Origin: Acidobacteriota bacterium
GTDB lineage: Bacteria > Acidobacteriota > Vicinamibacteria > Vicinamibacterales > Fen-181
Length of the DNA: 64,000 nucleotides
NCBI GenBank assembly: GCA_003170135.1
Contig: PMZR01000119.1
Span: 9,600 to 73,599 of the forward strand
Reading direction: 5' to 3'
Positions 1 through 8,442 of this stretch are shown here, one piece after another; position 1 is the first letter of the stretch, and the number at the start of each line of letters is the position of its first letter. The translations under genes were made by a program, and so were the position numbers. The notes beneath the pieces are model-generated. The model had not been told where the DNA came from. It was given only the letters and a program-made list of their open reading frames with translations, and made no database searches.

Positions 1-35
1 ACATCGCACTTCGCACTTCGCACTTCACACTTGAT
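1..35. repeat. Short-period degenerate repeat after tolB
   Basis: Tandem copies of the 7-base unit CGCACTT, with one CACACTT variant, begin 12 bases past the tolB stop. Only one arm lies inside the window, so an inverted partner further left cannot be tested. It resembles the short-period spacers at 2251-2395, 2884-3018, 39988-40180 and 46649-46737. Confidence 0.6.
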
Positions 36-46
36 TCTATCAGTCC

Positions 47-1444
47 TCAGTGCGACCAGTTCGGCATGAAGTTGCTGCCGACCCGGGTCAGTTGCCGCAG
101 GTCGCGCCCGTCGCGACCGACCGTATAGAGCTGCGCCCGGCCGCCGCCCCGCGTCGACATGAACACCAGGTGACGGCCGTTCGCCGAATAGGCCGGGCTC
201 TCGTTCGAGCCCTCGCCAAAGGTGATCGGCGTCGCCTGCATCCTCGCCAGGTCCATTACCTTGATGTCGAACCCACCCGGACTGGTGCGCGACGCGTAGG
301 CGATCTCGTTGTACGGCGCCGGCGACCAGGTGGGGCGATCGCAATAGGATTCGCGCGTCACCTGCCGCGGCTCGGTGCCGTCGGCATTCATGATCCAGAT
401 CTGCGGCGCCCCCGTCCGGTCCGACGTGAAGGCGATCTGCTCGCCGTTGGGCGACCAGGTCGGCGTCGAATCGATCGCCTGGCTGCGCGTGAGCCGCCGC
501 ACGTTCGTCCCGTCGCCGTTCATCACGTAGATCTCGTCGTTGCCGTCGCGGTTCGACACGAAGGCGATCCGGGTGCCATCGGGCGAGTAGGCAGGCAGGA
601 AGTTCTGGCCCGTGCCGTGCGTCGGCTTCTGGAGGATGCCCTGGTAGATGAACGACACGTAGACGTCCGGGAACCCGCGCGCGAACGACGTGTAGGCGAG
701 CGCGCGGCCGTCCGGCGACCAGGTGGGCGAGATGCTCAGCGTCCGGCCGACGGTGATGCGACGCTGGTTCGCGCCGTCGTAGTCGCAGACATACAGTTCC
801 TTCGCCTGGCGTTCTTCGATGGTCCCACCCACGCGCTCGGCGTCGCGGTTCGAGTCGAACGCGATCTTCGACCGCGCCACGCCGTGCAGGTTCCGCTGCT
901 GCAGCAGGATCTCGTCGGCCACCGTGTGCGCGAACAGGCGCGGGTTCACGGGCGTGCCCGGGGCGATCCCCTGCTCGTAGAGCTTCGAAAAGGCGACCTT
1001 GCCCGTCGCCACCTGGTACAGCCGCACCTCGACGCGCATCCCGGTGCCGGTCTTCTGCACCGTGCCGATGACGAGCCCGTCGGTGCCCAGCTCGCGCCAG
1101 CGATCGAAAGGCACGTCGGTCCCCGATTTCGCCACCGGGATCGATGCGTACGTGTCGCGAGGGATCAGGTCGAACTCCCGCTCGAACCGCAGGTCGTCCC
1201 ACAGCACCTGCCCGATCGTCTTCGAGGCCGCCACCGTGTCGGCGTCGCTCGTGAGCGGCAGGAAATCGGGCACGGCAAAGTGCGGCGGCGTGCCGGGACC
1301 GCCCGTGATCGTCAGGCTGATCTCCGGCGGCTGTTGCTGCGGCGGCGGCGGCGTTTGCTGCGCCTGCTGCGCCTGGAACGCGACAGCCACCCAGCCGGTG
1401 AACACGAGGACCACGACAATCAGGATCGGCGTCTTGCGGAGCAT
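47..1444 (-). CDS. tolB: Tol-Pal system periplasmic beta-propeller TolB
   Basis: TolB is the periplasmic partner of Pal in the trans-envelope Tol machine that keeps the outer membrane attached during division. The 465-residue product starts with a hydrophobic signal segment (about residues 5-23) and a Gln/Pro-rich linker. A TolB N-terminal domain follows, then PD40/WD40-like blades from about residue 195, recognisable by repeated SPDG or SPNG motifs followed by IAF and by DG turns. It is the last of four leftward genes (tolQ, tolR, tolA-like, tolB), six bases after its upstream neighbour. Pal would be expected next but lies outside the window. Confidence 0.93.
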   Translation of the reverse strand: MLRKTPILIVVVLVFTGWVAVAFQAQQAQQTPPPPQQQPPEISLTITGGPGTPPHFAVPDFLPLTSDADTVAASKTIGQVLWDDLRFEREFDLIPRDTYASIPVAKSGTDVPFDRWRELGTDGLVIGTVQKTGTGMRVEVRLYQVATGKVAFSKLYEQGIAPGTPVNPRLFAHTVADEILLQQRNLHGVARSKIAFDSNRDAERVGGTIEERQAKELYVCDYDGANQRRITVGRTLSISPTWSPDGRALAYTSFARGFPDVYVSFIYQGILQKPTHGTGQNFLPAYSPDGTRIAFVSNRDGNDEIYVMNGDGTNVRRLTRSQAIDSTPTWSPNGEQIAFTSDRTGAPQIWIMNADGTEPRQVTRESYCDRPTWSPAPYNEIAYASRTSPGGFDIKVMDLARMQATPITFGEGSNESPAYSANGRHLVFMSTRGGGRAQLYTVGRDGRDLRQLTRVGSNFMPNWSH

Positions 1445-1450
1445 GCGAGG

Positions 1451-2236
1451 TTAGTCCGGTTGCTTCGACTTGTACTCGAAGCGAAGATGAACCGTCAGGT
1501 GATCGTTGGCGTATTGCGCGGGCAACGGCGGCAGCCGCGCCGCCAGCACGGCGGCCTGCGCGGCCCGATCGAGCGGCCAGTATCCGCTCGAACGCTCGGC
1601 CTCCACGCCGACGACGGTGCCGTCCTTCTGGATCGTGAATTTGACGACCGTGACGCCGGAGACGGACTGCCGGTCATCCCAGTCGCGTTTGATCGACGTG
1701 CTGATGATGCCGAGGTATTCGTTGCAGCAGAAATTGTTGACGTCGAGCGAGAGGCCCTCGCCACCCAGCCCGCCCGTGGACAACCCGGTCCCGGCGCCCT
1801 CGCCGCCTGTCTGGCCGAACGCCGCTCCCTGGCTGACCTGGGCGCCTCGCGCCGGCGTGCTGCCACGGCCCTCTTCGACGTCGGTGTGTGCCGGCGTCTT
1901 CGGCATCGGCTTGCCTTTCGGCACCGGGATCGTCATCTCCGGTGTGCGGGCCGCCGGCGGCCGCACGGCTTCGGGTCTCGTGGCCGGTTCGGTCGTCTGC
2001 ACCGGCCTGGCAGCCAGCGGGTTCATGCCGCCCGAAATCGGCCCGGGCGGTCCGCCGGCCAGCGTGACGGTCATCACCGGCGACGCGTCATCGGCGGCGC
2101 GCCCGTGCCACAACATCGGCGACACGACGAGCGCCAGGGCCCCGACCAGATGAAGCGCCAGCGATGCCGCGAGCATCTTCCTGAGGCCTTCCGGCTCGTG
2201 ACCCCGCGCGAGCAGCACGCTGGTGACGGGTTCCAT
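1451..2236 (-). CDS. tolA: TonB/TolA-type energy-transducing protein
   Basis: This 261-residue protein has one membrane-spanning segment near residues 22-42, a long Pro/Gly/Thr-rich periplasmic linker (about 50-165) and a C-terminal TonB-type domain (about 170-258, with the block GVTVVKFTIQKDGTV). In this position it should be the TolA equivalent that links the TolQ-TolR motor to TolB-Pal. The domain is TonB-like rather than classic TolA, as is usual outside Proteobacteria. A CC pair (CCNEY) at the start of the domain is unusual. Confidence 0.8.
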   Translation of the reverse strand: MEPVTSVLLARGHEPEGLRKMLAASLALHLVGALALVVSPMLWHGRAADDASPVMTVTLAGGPPGPISGGMNPLAARPVQTTEPATRPEAVRPPAARTPEMTIPVPKGKPMPKTPAHTDVEEGRGSTPARGAQVSQGAAFGQTGGEGAGTGLSTGGLGGEGLSLDVNNFCCNEYLGIISTSIKRDWDDRQSVSGVTVVKFTIQKDGTVVGVEAERSSGYWPLDRAAQAAVLAARLPPLPAQYANDHLTVHLRFEYKSKQPD

Positions 2237-2250
2237 CGTAATGACGCTTG

Positions 2251-2395
2251 CAGTCCGAAGTCCGAGGTCCGAAGTCCGAGGTCGGATTCGGCCGACGAAG
2301 TCCGGAGCCCAGTGTTGGATTCTGCTGATGCGTGCCGTCCGGTGTCCGGTGTCGACTTCGGACCTCGGACCCCGGACTTCGGACTCCGGACTTCT
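2251..2395. repeat. Inverted short-period repeat spacer between tolR and tolA-like
   Basis: The left arm (2251-2290) is built of AGTCCGA/GGTCCGA units. The right arm (about 2334-2395) is built of the complementary TTCGGAC/CTCGGAC units. The arms can pair across a loop of about 45 bases. The element sits inside an operon, between the tolR stop and the tolA-like start, and contains no usable reading frame. Confidence 0.75.
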
Positions 2396-2399
2396 CGAT

Positions 2400-2864
2400 C
2401 TACCGTTCCCCTGGCAGCTTCGCGATGATGCCGACTTTCTCGACGCCGCCTTCCTTCAGCTTGTCCATCACGTCCAGCAGTTCCTGCATGGTAATGCCGC
2501 CGTCGCCGCGCAGGAACACCTGCCGGTCGGGTTTGTCCTGCATCATCTGCCGGACCCTCTCGTTCAGAACGTCGAGGCGGATCGGGTGGTTGTCGATCTG
2601 CACCGTGCGATCGCTGCGAAACGACAGCGGGACGGTGACGTAGACGCGCTCTTCGTTGATGGCCTGGCTGCGTCTCGCCGTCGGCAGGTTCACGTCGAAG
2701 CCGCGCTGCATCATCGGCGCCGTCACCATGAAGATGATGAGCAGCACGAGCATCACGTCCACCAGCGGGACGACGTTGATCTCGGCAAGCGTGCTGGCGA
2801 CGCGCCGGGAACGCCGGGACCGTCCGCCGCTTCCGCCGGTGTCGATGGCCTGGACTTTGGGCAT
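2400..2864 (-). CDS. tolR: TolR/ExbD-type motor subunit
   Basis: The protein has 154 residues. One transmembrane helix (about residues 34-52) carries the conserved acidic residue of the ExbD/TolR family in VDVMLVLLIIFM, at Asp36. The ferry-like periplasmic domain follows. With TolQ it forms the proton-driven motor that energises the TolA-like protein. It follows tolQ across a 149-base repeat spacer. The start has no clear Shine-Dalgarno sequence. Confidence 0.92.
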   Translation of the reverse strand: MPKVQAIDTGGSGGRSRRSRRVASTLAEINVVPLVDVMLVLLIIFMVTAPMMQRGFDVNLPTARRSQAINEERVYVTVPLSFRSDRTVQIDNHPIRLDVLNERVRQMMQDKPDRQVFLRGDGGITMQELLDVMDKLKEGGVEKVGIIAKLPGER

Positions 2865-2883
2865 GTTTCAGCGACAAACAAAC

Positions 2884-3018
2884 GGTGCGACGTGCCGGAG
2901 TGCGTGGTGCGATGTGCTGTGCGACGTGCCACGTGCGATGTGCCAACGTCCGTCTGTGCGCATCGCACCTGCACCAGGCACCGCACCTCGCACGGCGCAC
3001 TACGCACTCCGCACTACG
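2884..3018. repeat. Inverted short-period repeat spacer between tolQ and tolR
   Basis: The left arm (2884-2944) repeats GTGCGA(C/T)GTGC-type units. The right arm (about 2957-3018) repeats the complementary GCGCACTACGCACTCC-type units. They are separated by about 12 bases and could form a long imperfect hairpin in the tolQ-tolR transcript. The outer end of the right arm contains the tolQ stop codon (3014-3016). Confidence 0.75.
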
Positions 3019-3793
3019 TAAAATTCCGCTCCGCGATGTTGAGGAACTCGAGCGAGAAGTCGTCCATCTCCGAGGCGAACAGCTTCACACGCTGCGCGAA
3101 GTGATTGTAGAAATAGACGGCGGGAATCGCGGCGAACAACCCCGCCGCCGTGGCAATCAACGCTGCCGCGATGCCCGGCGCCACCACGCCCAGGTTGGTC
3201 GATCCCATCCGCCCGATCCGGTCGAAGGCCGTCATGATGCCCCACACGGTGCCGAACAACCCGATGAACGGCGTGATGCTGGCCGTCGTCGCCAGGAACG
3301 GCACGCGGCGCTCCAGCTTGTTCACCTCGGCGTTCGAGGCCCGCATCAGGGCGCGATCGAGCGCCTGCAGGCTCTTGACAGTAGGACGCGCAACCGCCGC
3401 CTGAGGACTGCCGGCCGCGAGCGCACCGGCGGGCTGGGCCGCCGCGCCATGCCGCAACTGGCTGTTCAACTCCGCGTACGCCGCCTGAAACACGCCGACA
3501 AGCGGGCTGTGCTCCAGGCTCTTGCACACGGCCTGGACTTCCGAGAACTTGCTGCTGCGGCGGAAGACGTCCAGGAAACGCCCCGACTGGCGTTCGGCCC
3601 GCTGAAACGACCAGAGCTTGTAGAGGATGATGGCCCAGGAGGCGATCGAGAACAGGATGAGGATTATGAGGACGACTTGGGCTTCCGGGCCGGATTGCCG
3701 CATGAGACCGATGGGCCCGGCCATGCCGGCGTCGGGCCCGGGCGCCCCTTGCAGCTGCAGAAGCGCAAGGCCGAAGCATCCAGGCGTGCGCAA
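3014..3793 (-). CDS. tolQ: TolQ/ExbB/MotA-type proton channel subunit
   Basis: This 259-residue inner-membrane protein has an N-terminal membrane helix (about 38-58) and the MotA/TolQ/ExbB channel region with two further helices (about 168-235), including the block TPFIGLFGTVWGIM. It supplies proton flow to the Tol complex. The start is a TTG at 3793, chosen because GGAGG lies 8 bases upstream. The next in-frame ATG (3724) lacks such a site. It is the first gene of the operon, behind a TTGACA-18-TACGCT promoter. Confidence 0.9.
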   Translation of the reverse strand: MRTPGCFGLALLQLQGAPGPDAGMAGPIGLMRQSGPEAQVVLIILILFSIASWAIILYKLWSFQRAERQSGRFLDVFRRSSKFSEVQAVCKSLEHSPLVGVFQAAYAELNSQLRHGAAAQPAGALAAGSPQAAVARPTVKSLQALDRALMRASNAEVNKLERRVPFLATTASITPFIGLFGTVWGIMTAFDRIGRMGSTNLGVVAPGIAAALIATAAGLFAAIPAVYFYNHFAQRVKLFASEMDDFSLEFLNIAERNFT

Positions 3794-3845
3794 AAGACGT
3801 TCCTCCAGAACATTATTGGTGCGCTCCGAAAGCGCATTTGGCCGA

Positions 3846-3875
3846 AGCGTAGCACGCGCCCGAGAGGGCTGTCAA
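3846..3875 (-). promoter_or_regulatory. Sigma-70-type promoter of the tol operon
   Basis: On the minus strand the -35 box TTGACA (3870-3875) and -10 box TACGCT (3846-3851) are 18 bases apart, about 50 bases before the tolQ start. Confidence 0.7.
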
Positions 3876-3939
3876 ACGTATGATATGATGGAGTTTCCTG
3901 CGAATTCCCGCACGCCGCGCGGGCAAATCAGCGTGCCAC

Positions 3940-5610
3940 ATGCTGCGGTTTCTCGCCATCCAGAACCTCGCCGTCATCGATCGCCTCGACCTCGAATTCT
4001 CTCCCGGCTTGAACGTGCTCACGGGTGAAACCGGGGCGGGGAAGTCGATCCTCGTCGAAGCCATCGGCCTGCTCGTCGGCGGGCGCGCGTCGCCCGACCT
4101 GGTGCGCACCGGTGAGGAATGCGCCACCGTTCAGGCGGTCTTCGAAACGGCGGACGGGAACGAGGTCATCGCCCGCCGTGAGGTGACCGCGCAGGGCCGC
4201 AGCCGCGCGTTTCTCGACGGCACCCTGACGACGGCCGGGGGCCTGCGGGAGGCGATCCTGCCGCTGGTGGACCTGCACGGCCAGCACGAGCACCAGGCGC
4301 TGCTCGATCCCGACACGCACCTGGACGCCCTCGACACCTACGCTCGACTGACGGGCCGGCGTTTGGCCATCGCCGAGGCGTTCGATGTGATGCGCCGGTT
4401 GCGCGACGAACTCGAGCAGGCACGCCGCGACGAGCGCGAGCGCGCCTCACGTCTCGATCTGCTGACCTTTCAACGGCAGGAAATCGAGCGCGCGAATCTG
4501 CAACTTGGCGAGGACGAGCAGCTGGCGGCCACAAGACTGGTGCTCGCCAGTGTCGAGAAAGTGCAGCGGCTGTGCGCGGAAGGGTACGGCGCGCTCTACG
4601 AGAGCGACGAGGCCGCCCTGCCGGCGCTGGGCCTCGTCTGGAAACGCGTGGCGGAACTGGCCGCCATCGACCCGGCGTTCGCGCCGCACCTGGACGCCCG
4701 CGAGGGCATCAAGTCCCAGCTCGAGGACCTCGCGGCGCTCCTCCGGGACTATGCCGCGAACCTGGATGCGTCGCCGGCGCGACTGCAGGAGGTCGAAGAC
4801 CGCCTGGCGCTTCTCGAGCGGCTGAAGCGGAAGTACGGTCCCACGCTGTCGGACCTGATCGAACGCCGCGACCGGATCGAGACGGAGATCGTCTCGCTCG
4901 ATCGGGCAGGGGAGCGGATCGCGCAACTGGACGGGCTGCTGGGCGAGGCGACGCAGAAGTACCTGCAGATCGCCCGTGCCGTGTCCGCCGAACGCCGGGA
5001 GCTGGCTGACCACCTGTCGCGCGACATCGAGAAGGAACTCCGCCCCCTCGCCATGGAACACACTCGCTTCGAGGTCCGGTTCGAGGAGCCGCTCCAGGAG
5101 GCCCGCTGGAGCGAGCGGGGCATCGACGCCGCCGAGTTCTACGTGTCGCCGAACCCTGGCGAAGAAATTAGGGCACTTGCCAGAATCGTCTCGGGCGGCG
5201 AACTGTCGCGCATCATGCTCGCCCTCAAGACCCTGGCCTCGACAGACGCTCCCGGCAAGACGCTCGTCTTCGATGAGGTGGATGCCGGCATCGGTGGGCG
5301 AGTGGCCGACGCGGTGGGCAGCCGCCTGCAGTCGCTGGCGCGGCGCTTCCAGATCCTGTCCATCACCCACCTGCCGCAGATCGCCGCCCACGCCACCTCT
5401 CACTACCGGGTCGCGAAGCTCGTTCGGGATGGCCGCACGGTGACGACGGTCGAGGCACTGGGGCGAGAGCCGCGCGTCCAGGAGCTGGCGCGGATGATCG
5501 GCGGGGCCCGCGTGTCGGCCGCGACGATCGTCAGCGCGCGGGAGATGCTCGACGCCCGGGGAGGGGCGAAAGACGAATCGAAGGCGAAAGGCGAAAGGCG
5601 AAAGTCCTGA
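3940..5610 (+). CDS. recN: DNA repair ATPase RecN
   Basis: RecN is an SMC-like ATPase acting early in double-strand-break repair. The 556-residue protein has a Walker A motif near the start (TGETGAGKSIL, about residues 27-37), a long coiled-coil middle, an SGGELSRIMLALK signature and the Walker B segment LVFDEVDAGIGG. It is divergent from tolQ. The last dozen codons (AKGERRKS end) are encoded by the GCGAAAG repeat that continues into the spacer, so the native C-terminus has probably been altered by the repeat. Confidence 0.95.
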   Translation: MLRFLAIQNLAVIDRLDLEFSPGLNVLTGETGAGKSILVEAIGLLVGGRASPDLVRTGEECATVQAVFETADGNEVIARREVTAQGRSRAFLDGTLTTAGGLREAILPLVDLHGQHEHQALLDPDTHLDALDTYARLTGRRLAIAEAFDVMRRLRDELEQARRDERERASRLDLLTFQRQEIERANLQLGEDEQLAATRLVLASVEKVQRLCAEGYGALYESDEAALPALGLVWKRVAELAAIDPAFAPHLDAREGIKSQLEDLAALLRDYAANLDASPARLQEVEDRLALLERLKRKYGPTLSDLIERRDRIETEIVSLDRAGERIAQLDGLLGEATQKYLQIARAVSAERRELADHLSRDIEKELRPLAMEHTRFEVRFEEPLQEARWSERGIDAAEFYVSPNPGEEIRALARIVSGGELSRIMLALKTLASTDAPGKTLVFDEVDAGIGGRVADAVGSRLQSLARRFQILSITHLPQIAAHATSHYRVAKLVRDGRTVTTVEALGREPRVQELARMIGGARVSAATIVSAREMLDARGGAKDESKAKGERRKS

Positions 5611-5662
5611 AAACCGGCCCCTTCCGGGACCGAGGCGAAAGGCGAAAGGCGAATCGCCGTTA
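5580..5662. repeat. GCGAAAG short-period repeat spanning the recN 3' end
   Basis: GGCGAAA units occur as two direct clusters (about 5582-5606 and 5636-5655) around a GC-rich centre that can form a small hairpin (CCGG...CCGG). The first cluster is inside recN and supplies its last codons. Unlike the tol spacers, the two clusters point the same way. Confidence 0.65.
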
Positions 5663-5675
5663 GAATCAAGGGACG

Positions 5676-7001
5676 ATGGCAAGGAGATTCCTCATCGAGA
5701 CGTTCGGCTGCCAGATGAACTTCCACGACTCGGAACGTATCGCCGGTTTGCTGGAGCAGGCCGGTTACGAGCCGACGGAAGACGAAGGCGATGCCGACCT
5801 GATCGTCATCAATACGTGCAGCGTGCGCGAGCACGCCGTGGACAAGTTGTATTCGCGCCTCGGCGAGCTGCGCAGCCTGGAGAAAGCAGCCGGCCGGGAT
5901 CCGATCGTCGTGGTGGCCGGTTGCGTTGCGCAGCAGGAAGGCGCGTCGCTCCAGAAGCGGACGCCGATCGTGGATATCGTTGTCGGGACCCAGGCAATCA
6001 AGCGCCTGCCGATGCTCGTCGAACAGGCTGCGTCTACCGGCGCGCGCCAGGTGGACGTGAACCCGTACGAGGACGTGTCGTTTCCACTCGGGATTGCCCG
6101 GCGCAGCGACCCGGTCAAGGCCTACGTGACCATCATCGAGGGCTGCAACGACTATTGCGCCTTCTGCGTGGTGCCGACGACCCGGGGCCACGAACGGATG
6201 CGGCCGAAAGCCGATATCATCGCGGAAGTGCGTGAGGCGGCGCGGACCGGGCGCAGGGAAGTGCAGTTGCTCGGGCAGATCGTCAACCACTACCAGGCGC
6301 CAGACGACTCGGCATGCGATTTCGCGGCGCTTCTCGAGTCGGTGCACGATGTCGAGGGAATCGAACGGATCCGTTTCGCCAGTCCGCATCCCCGACACGT
6401 CTCGGACCGGCTGATTGCCGCCGTGCGGGACCTGCCGAAGGTCTGCAAGCACCTGCACCTGCCGGTGCAGTCCGGTTCGACGCGGGTCCTTGCCGCCATG
6501 AGACGCCGGCACACGCGGGAGGAGTACCTGGACCTGGTCGGCCGCATCCGGGCCGAGGTGCCCGGCATGATGCTCTCGACCGATGTGATCGTGGGGTTTC
6601 CCGGGGAGACGACCGAGGACTTCGACCAGACGGTCTCGCTCGTCCAGGCCGTCGGTTACCAGAGCATGTTCTCGTTCAAGTACTCGGAGCGCCCGAACAC
6701 GCTGGCCGCGAAGCGGATGCCCGACCTTGTCCCGGAGCACGAGAAGTCACGGCGGCTCATCGAGTTGCAGGCGGTCCAGCGGGGGATACAGGCGGGGATT
6801 CACCAGGCGATGGTCGGGCAGGCGTTCGCGGTCCTGGCCGATTCGCAGAGCCGACGCCGGGCAACGGAGATGTCCGGCCGGACGAGCGGAAACGTCGTCG
6901 TGAACTTTCCCGGAGAAACTCGGTGGCTCGGCTCGGTTTGGCCGATAAGGATCCAGAGAGCCGGACCGAACAGCGTCTGGGGCGAGGCCGAGGGCCGTTG
7001 A
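5676..7001 (+). CDS. miaB: tRNA-2-methylthio-N6-dimethylallyladenosine synthase MiaB
   Basis: MiaB is a radical-SAM methylthiotransferase that modifies A37 of tRNAs reading UNN codons. The 441-residue protein has the N-terminal cluster-binding domain with cysteines in FGCQMN, NTCSVRE and GCVAQ. The radical-SAM motif CNDYCAFC follows at about residue 157, and a C-terminal TRAM domain ends the protein. AAGGGA precedes the ATG. It follows recN in the same direction and is followed by the bifunctional-nuclease-family gene. Confidence 0.95.
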   Translation: MARRFLIETFGCQMNFHDSERIAGLLEQAGYEPTEDEGDADLIVINTCSVREHAVDKLYSRLGELRSLEKAAGRDPIVVVAGCVAQQEGASLQKRTPIVDIVVGTQAIKRLPMLVEQAASTGARQVDVNPYEDVSFPLGIARRSDPVKAYVTIIEGCNDYCAFCVVPTTRGHERMRPKADIIAEVREAARTGRREVQLLGQIVNHYQAPDDSACDFAALLESVHDVEGIERIRFASPHPRHVSDRLIAAVRDLPKVCKHLHLPVQSGSTRVLAAMRRRHTREEYLDLVGRIRAEVPGMMLSTDVIVGFPGETTEDFDQTVSLVQAVGYQSMFSFKYSERPNTLAAKRMPDLVPEHEKSRRLIELQAVQRGIQAGIHQAMVGQAFAVLADSQSRRRATEMSGRTSGNVVVNFPGETRWLGSVWPIRIQRAGPNSVWGEAEGR

Positions 7002-7060
7002 CGCCCGGGCGGCGGGACCCGCGTCGGGCGGCCAGGTATTGTCGGAAATTGAGGTGGGCG

Positions 7061-7546
7061 ATGCAGATCGAGATGACGATCAAGGGGCTGATGGTTGATC
7101 CCATCACCAACATGCCGATCATCATCCTTCGCGACAAGGACGGCCAGAAGGTGCTGCCCATCTGGGTCGGCATCTTCGAAGCGAACGCTATCGCCCTGCA
7201 GATTGAAAACGTGGCGACGCCCCGGCCGATGACGCACGACCTGCTGAAGAACGTCATCACGGATCTCGAGGCGAGCGTGCAGAAGATTGTCGTCTGCGAT
7301 CTGAAGGAGAACACGTTCTACGCGCTCATCCACCTGCTCATCAACGGGCAGAGTGTTGCCGTCGATGCGCGGCCGAGCGATGCGATTGCGCTGGCGCTGC
7401 GCGCGAAGGCACCGATCTTCGTGGAGGACTCCGTCATCGAGAATGCGCGCAGCCTGGACATGACCGGCGAGAAGGCGGACTCGGATCGCCTCCAGAAATG
7501 GCTGGAAAGCCTTGATCCGGAAGAATTTGGCAAGTACAAGATGTAG
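7061..7546 (+). CDS. Bifunctional nuclease (DUF151) family protein
   Basis: The 161-residue protein matches the DUF151/bifunctional nuclease fold: IIILRDKDGQKVLPIWVG near the start and a VDARPSDAIALALR block near residue 105. Plant and bacterial members have been reported to act on RNA and DNA, but the bacterial role is unclear. The ATG at 7061 is chosen because GAGGTG lies 4 bases upstream and the conserved domain starts there. It follows miaB by 59 bases. Confidence 0.88.
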   Translation: MQIEMTIKGLMVDPITNMPIIILRDKDGQKVLPIWVGIFEANAIALQIENVATPRPMTHDLLKNVITDLEASVQKIVVCDLKENTFYALIHLLINGQSVAVDARPSDAIALALRAKAPIFVEDSVIENARSLDMTGEKADSDRLQKWLESLDPEEFGKYKM

Positions 7547-7619
7547 CTGGCCAGAGCCCGGACCACCGCCCCTGACGAACTCCTGGCGTCGGCGTGACTG
7601 CCTCGCGCCTCTTCATTGC

Positions 7620-7649
7620 TTGACATCGCGCATCAGCCGTTCCTAGAAT
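7620..7649 (+). promoter_or_regulatory. Sigma-70-type promoter of parAB
   Basis: A perfect -35 TTGACA (7620-7625) and a -10 TAGAAT (7644-7649) are separated by 18 bases, 37 bases before the parA start. Confidence 0.8.
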
Positions 7650-7686
7650 AGGCGCGCCTTCCCTCTGTTCTGTCATCCGAAGTTCG

Positions 7687-8442
7687 ATGATTGTCGCCAT
7701 TGCCAACCAGAAGGGCGGAGTGGGTAAGACCACTACCGCGATCAACCTCGGGGCGGCACTGGCCCTCCGGCACAAGCGTACGCTGCTCATCGACCTCGAT
7801 CCCCAGGGCAATTCGACGATGTCGTTCCTCGACGTGAGGCAACTGGAACGGGGTGTCTACGAGGCGCTGTCGGACCCCTGCTGCCAGTTCGCGGACGTCG
7901 TCGTGCCATCGACCGTCGAGAACCTGTCGGTCGCTCCGGCCCGGATCGCGCTGGCGAAGCTCGAGGCCAAGCTGGTGGGCGAACTCGATGCGCACTTCCG
8001 GTTGAAGGACAAGCTGGAGGGGGTTCGCGAAAGTTACGACCACATCGTCATCGACTGTCCGCCGACGCTTGGACTGCTGACGGTCAATGCCCTGGTCGCA
8101 GCCACGCACCTGCTGGTGCCCATCCAGTCTTCGTACTTCGCGCTCGAGGGGACGGACGATTTGCTCGAGACGGTCGAGAAGGTGCGGACGCGCGCGAACC
8201 CCGGGCTGCGGCTGCTCGGCGTGCTCATCACGATGCACGACAAGCGGACCTCGCTCGCGCGCGACATCAAGGGACAGATCCAGACGGTCTTCGGCGCGAA
8301 GGTGTTCCGCACGATCATCACCAAGAGCGTCCGCCTCGAAGAGAGCCCGGCTTACAAGGAGTCGATCTTCTCGTTCGCCCCGGAGTCGTCTGGCGCGAGC
8401 GAGTATTACCGGTTGTGCGAGGAGGTCATCGACCGTGCCTAG
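7687..8442 (+). CDS. parA: Chromosome-partitioning ATPase ParA (Soj type)
   Basis: The 251-residue ATPase has the deviant Walker A motif KGGVGKTTT at about residues 10-18, LLIDLDPQGN (Walker A') and HIVIDCPP (Walker B). Its length and lack of an N-terminal DNA-binding extension fit chromosomal Soj-type ParA rather than large plasmid ParA. It should work with the overlapping parB to segregate origin regions. Having its own strong promoter separates it from the upstream genes. Confidence 0.92.
   Translation: MIVAIANQKGGVGKTTTAINLGAALALRHKRTLLIDLDPQGNSTMSFLDVRQLERGVYEALSDPCCQFADVVVPSTVENLSVAPARIALAKLEAKLVGELDAHFRLKDKLEGVRESYDHIVIDCPPTLGLLTVNALVAATHLLVPIQSSYFALEGTDDLLETVEKVRTRANPGLRLLGVLITMHDKRTSLARDIKGQIQTVFGAKVFRTIITKSVRLEESPAYKESIFSFAPESSGASEYYRLCEEVIDRA

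Noticed and set aside
2251-3018. Possible CRISPR array in the tol operon spacers
   Set aside because: The repeat units are about 7 bases, degenerate and adjoin without unique spacers, and no cas genes are near.
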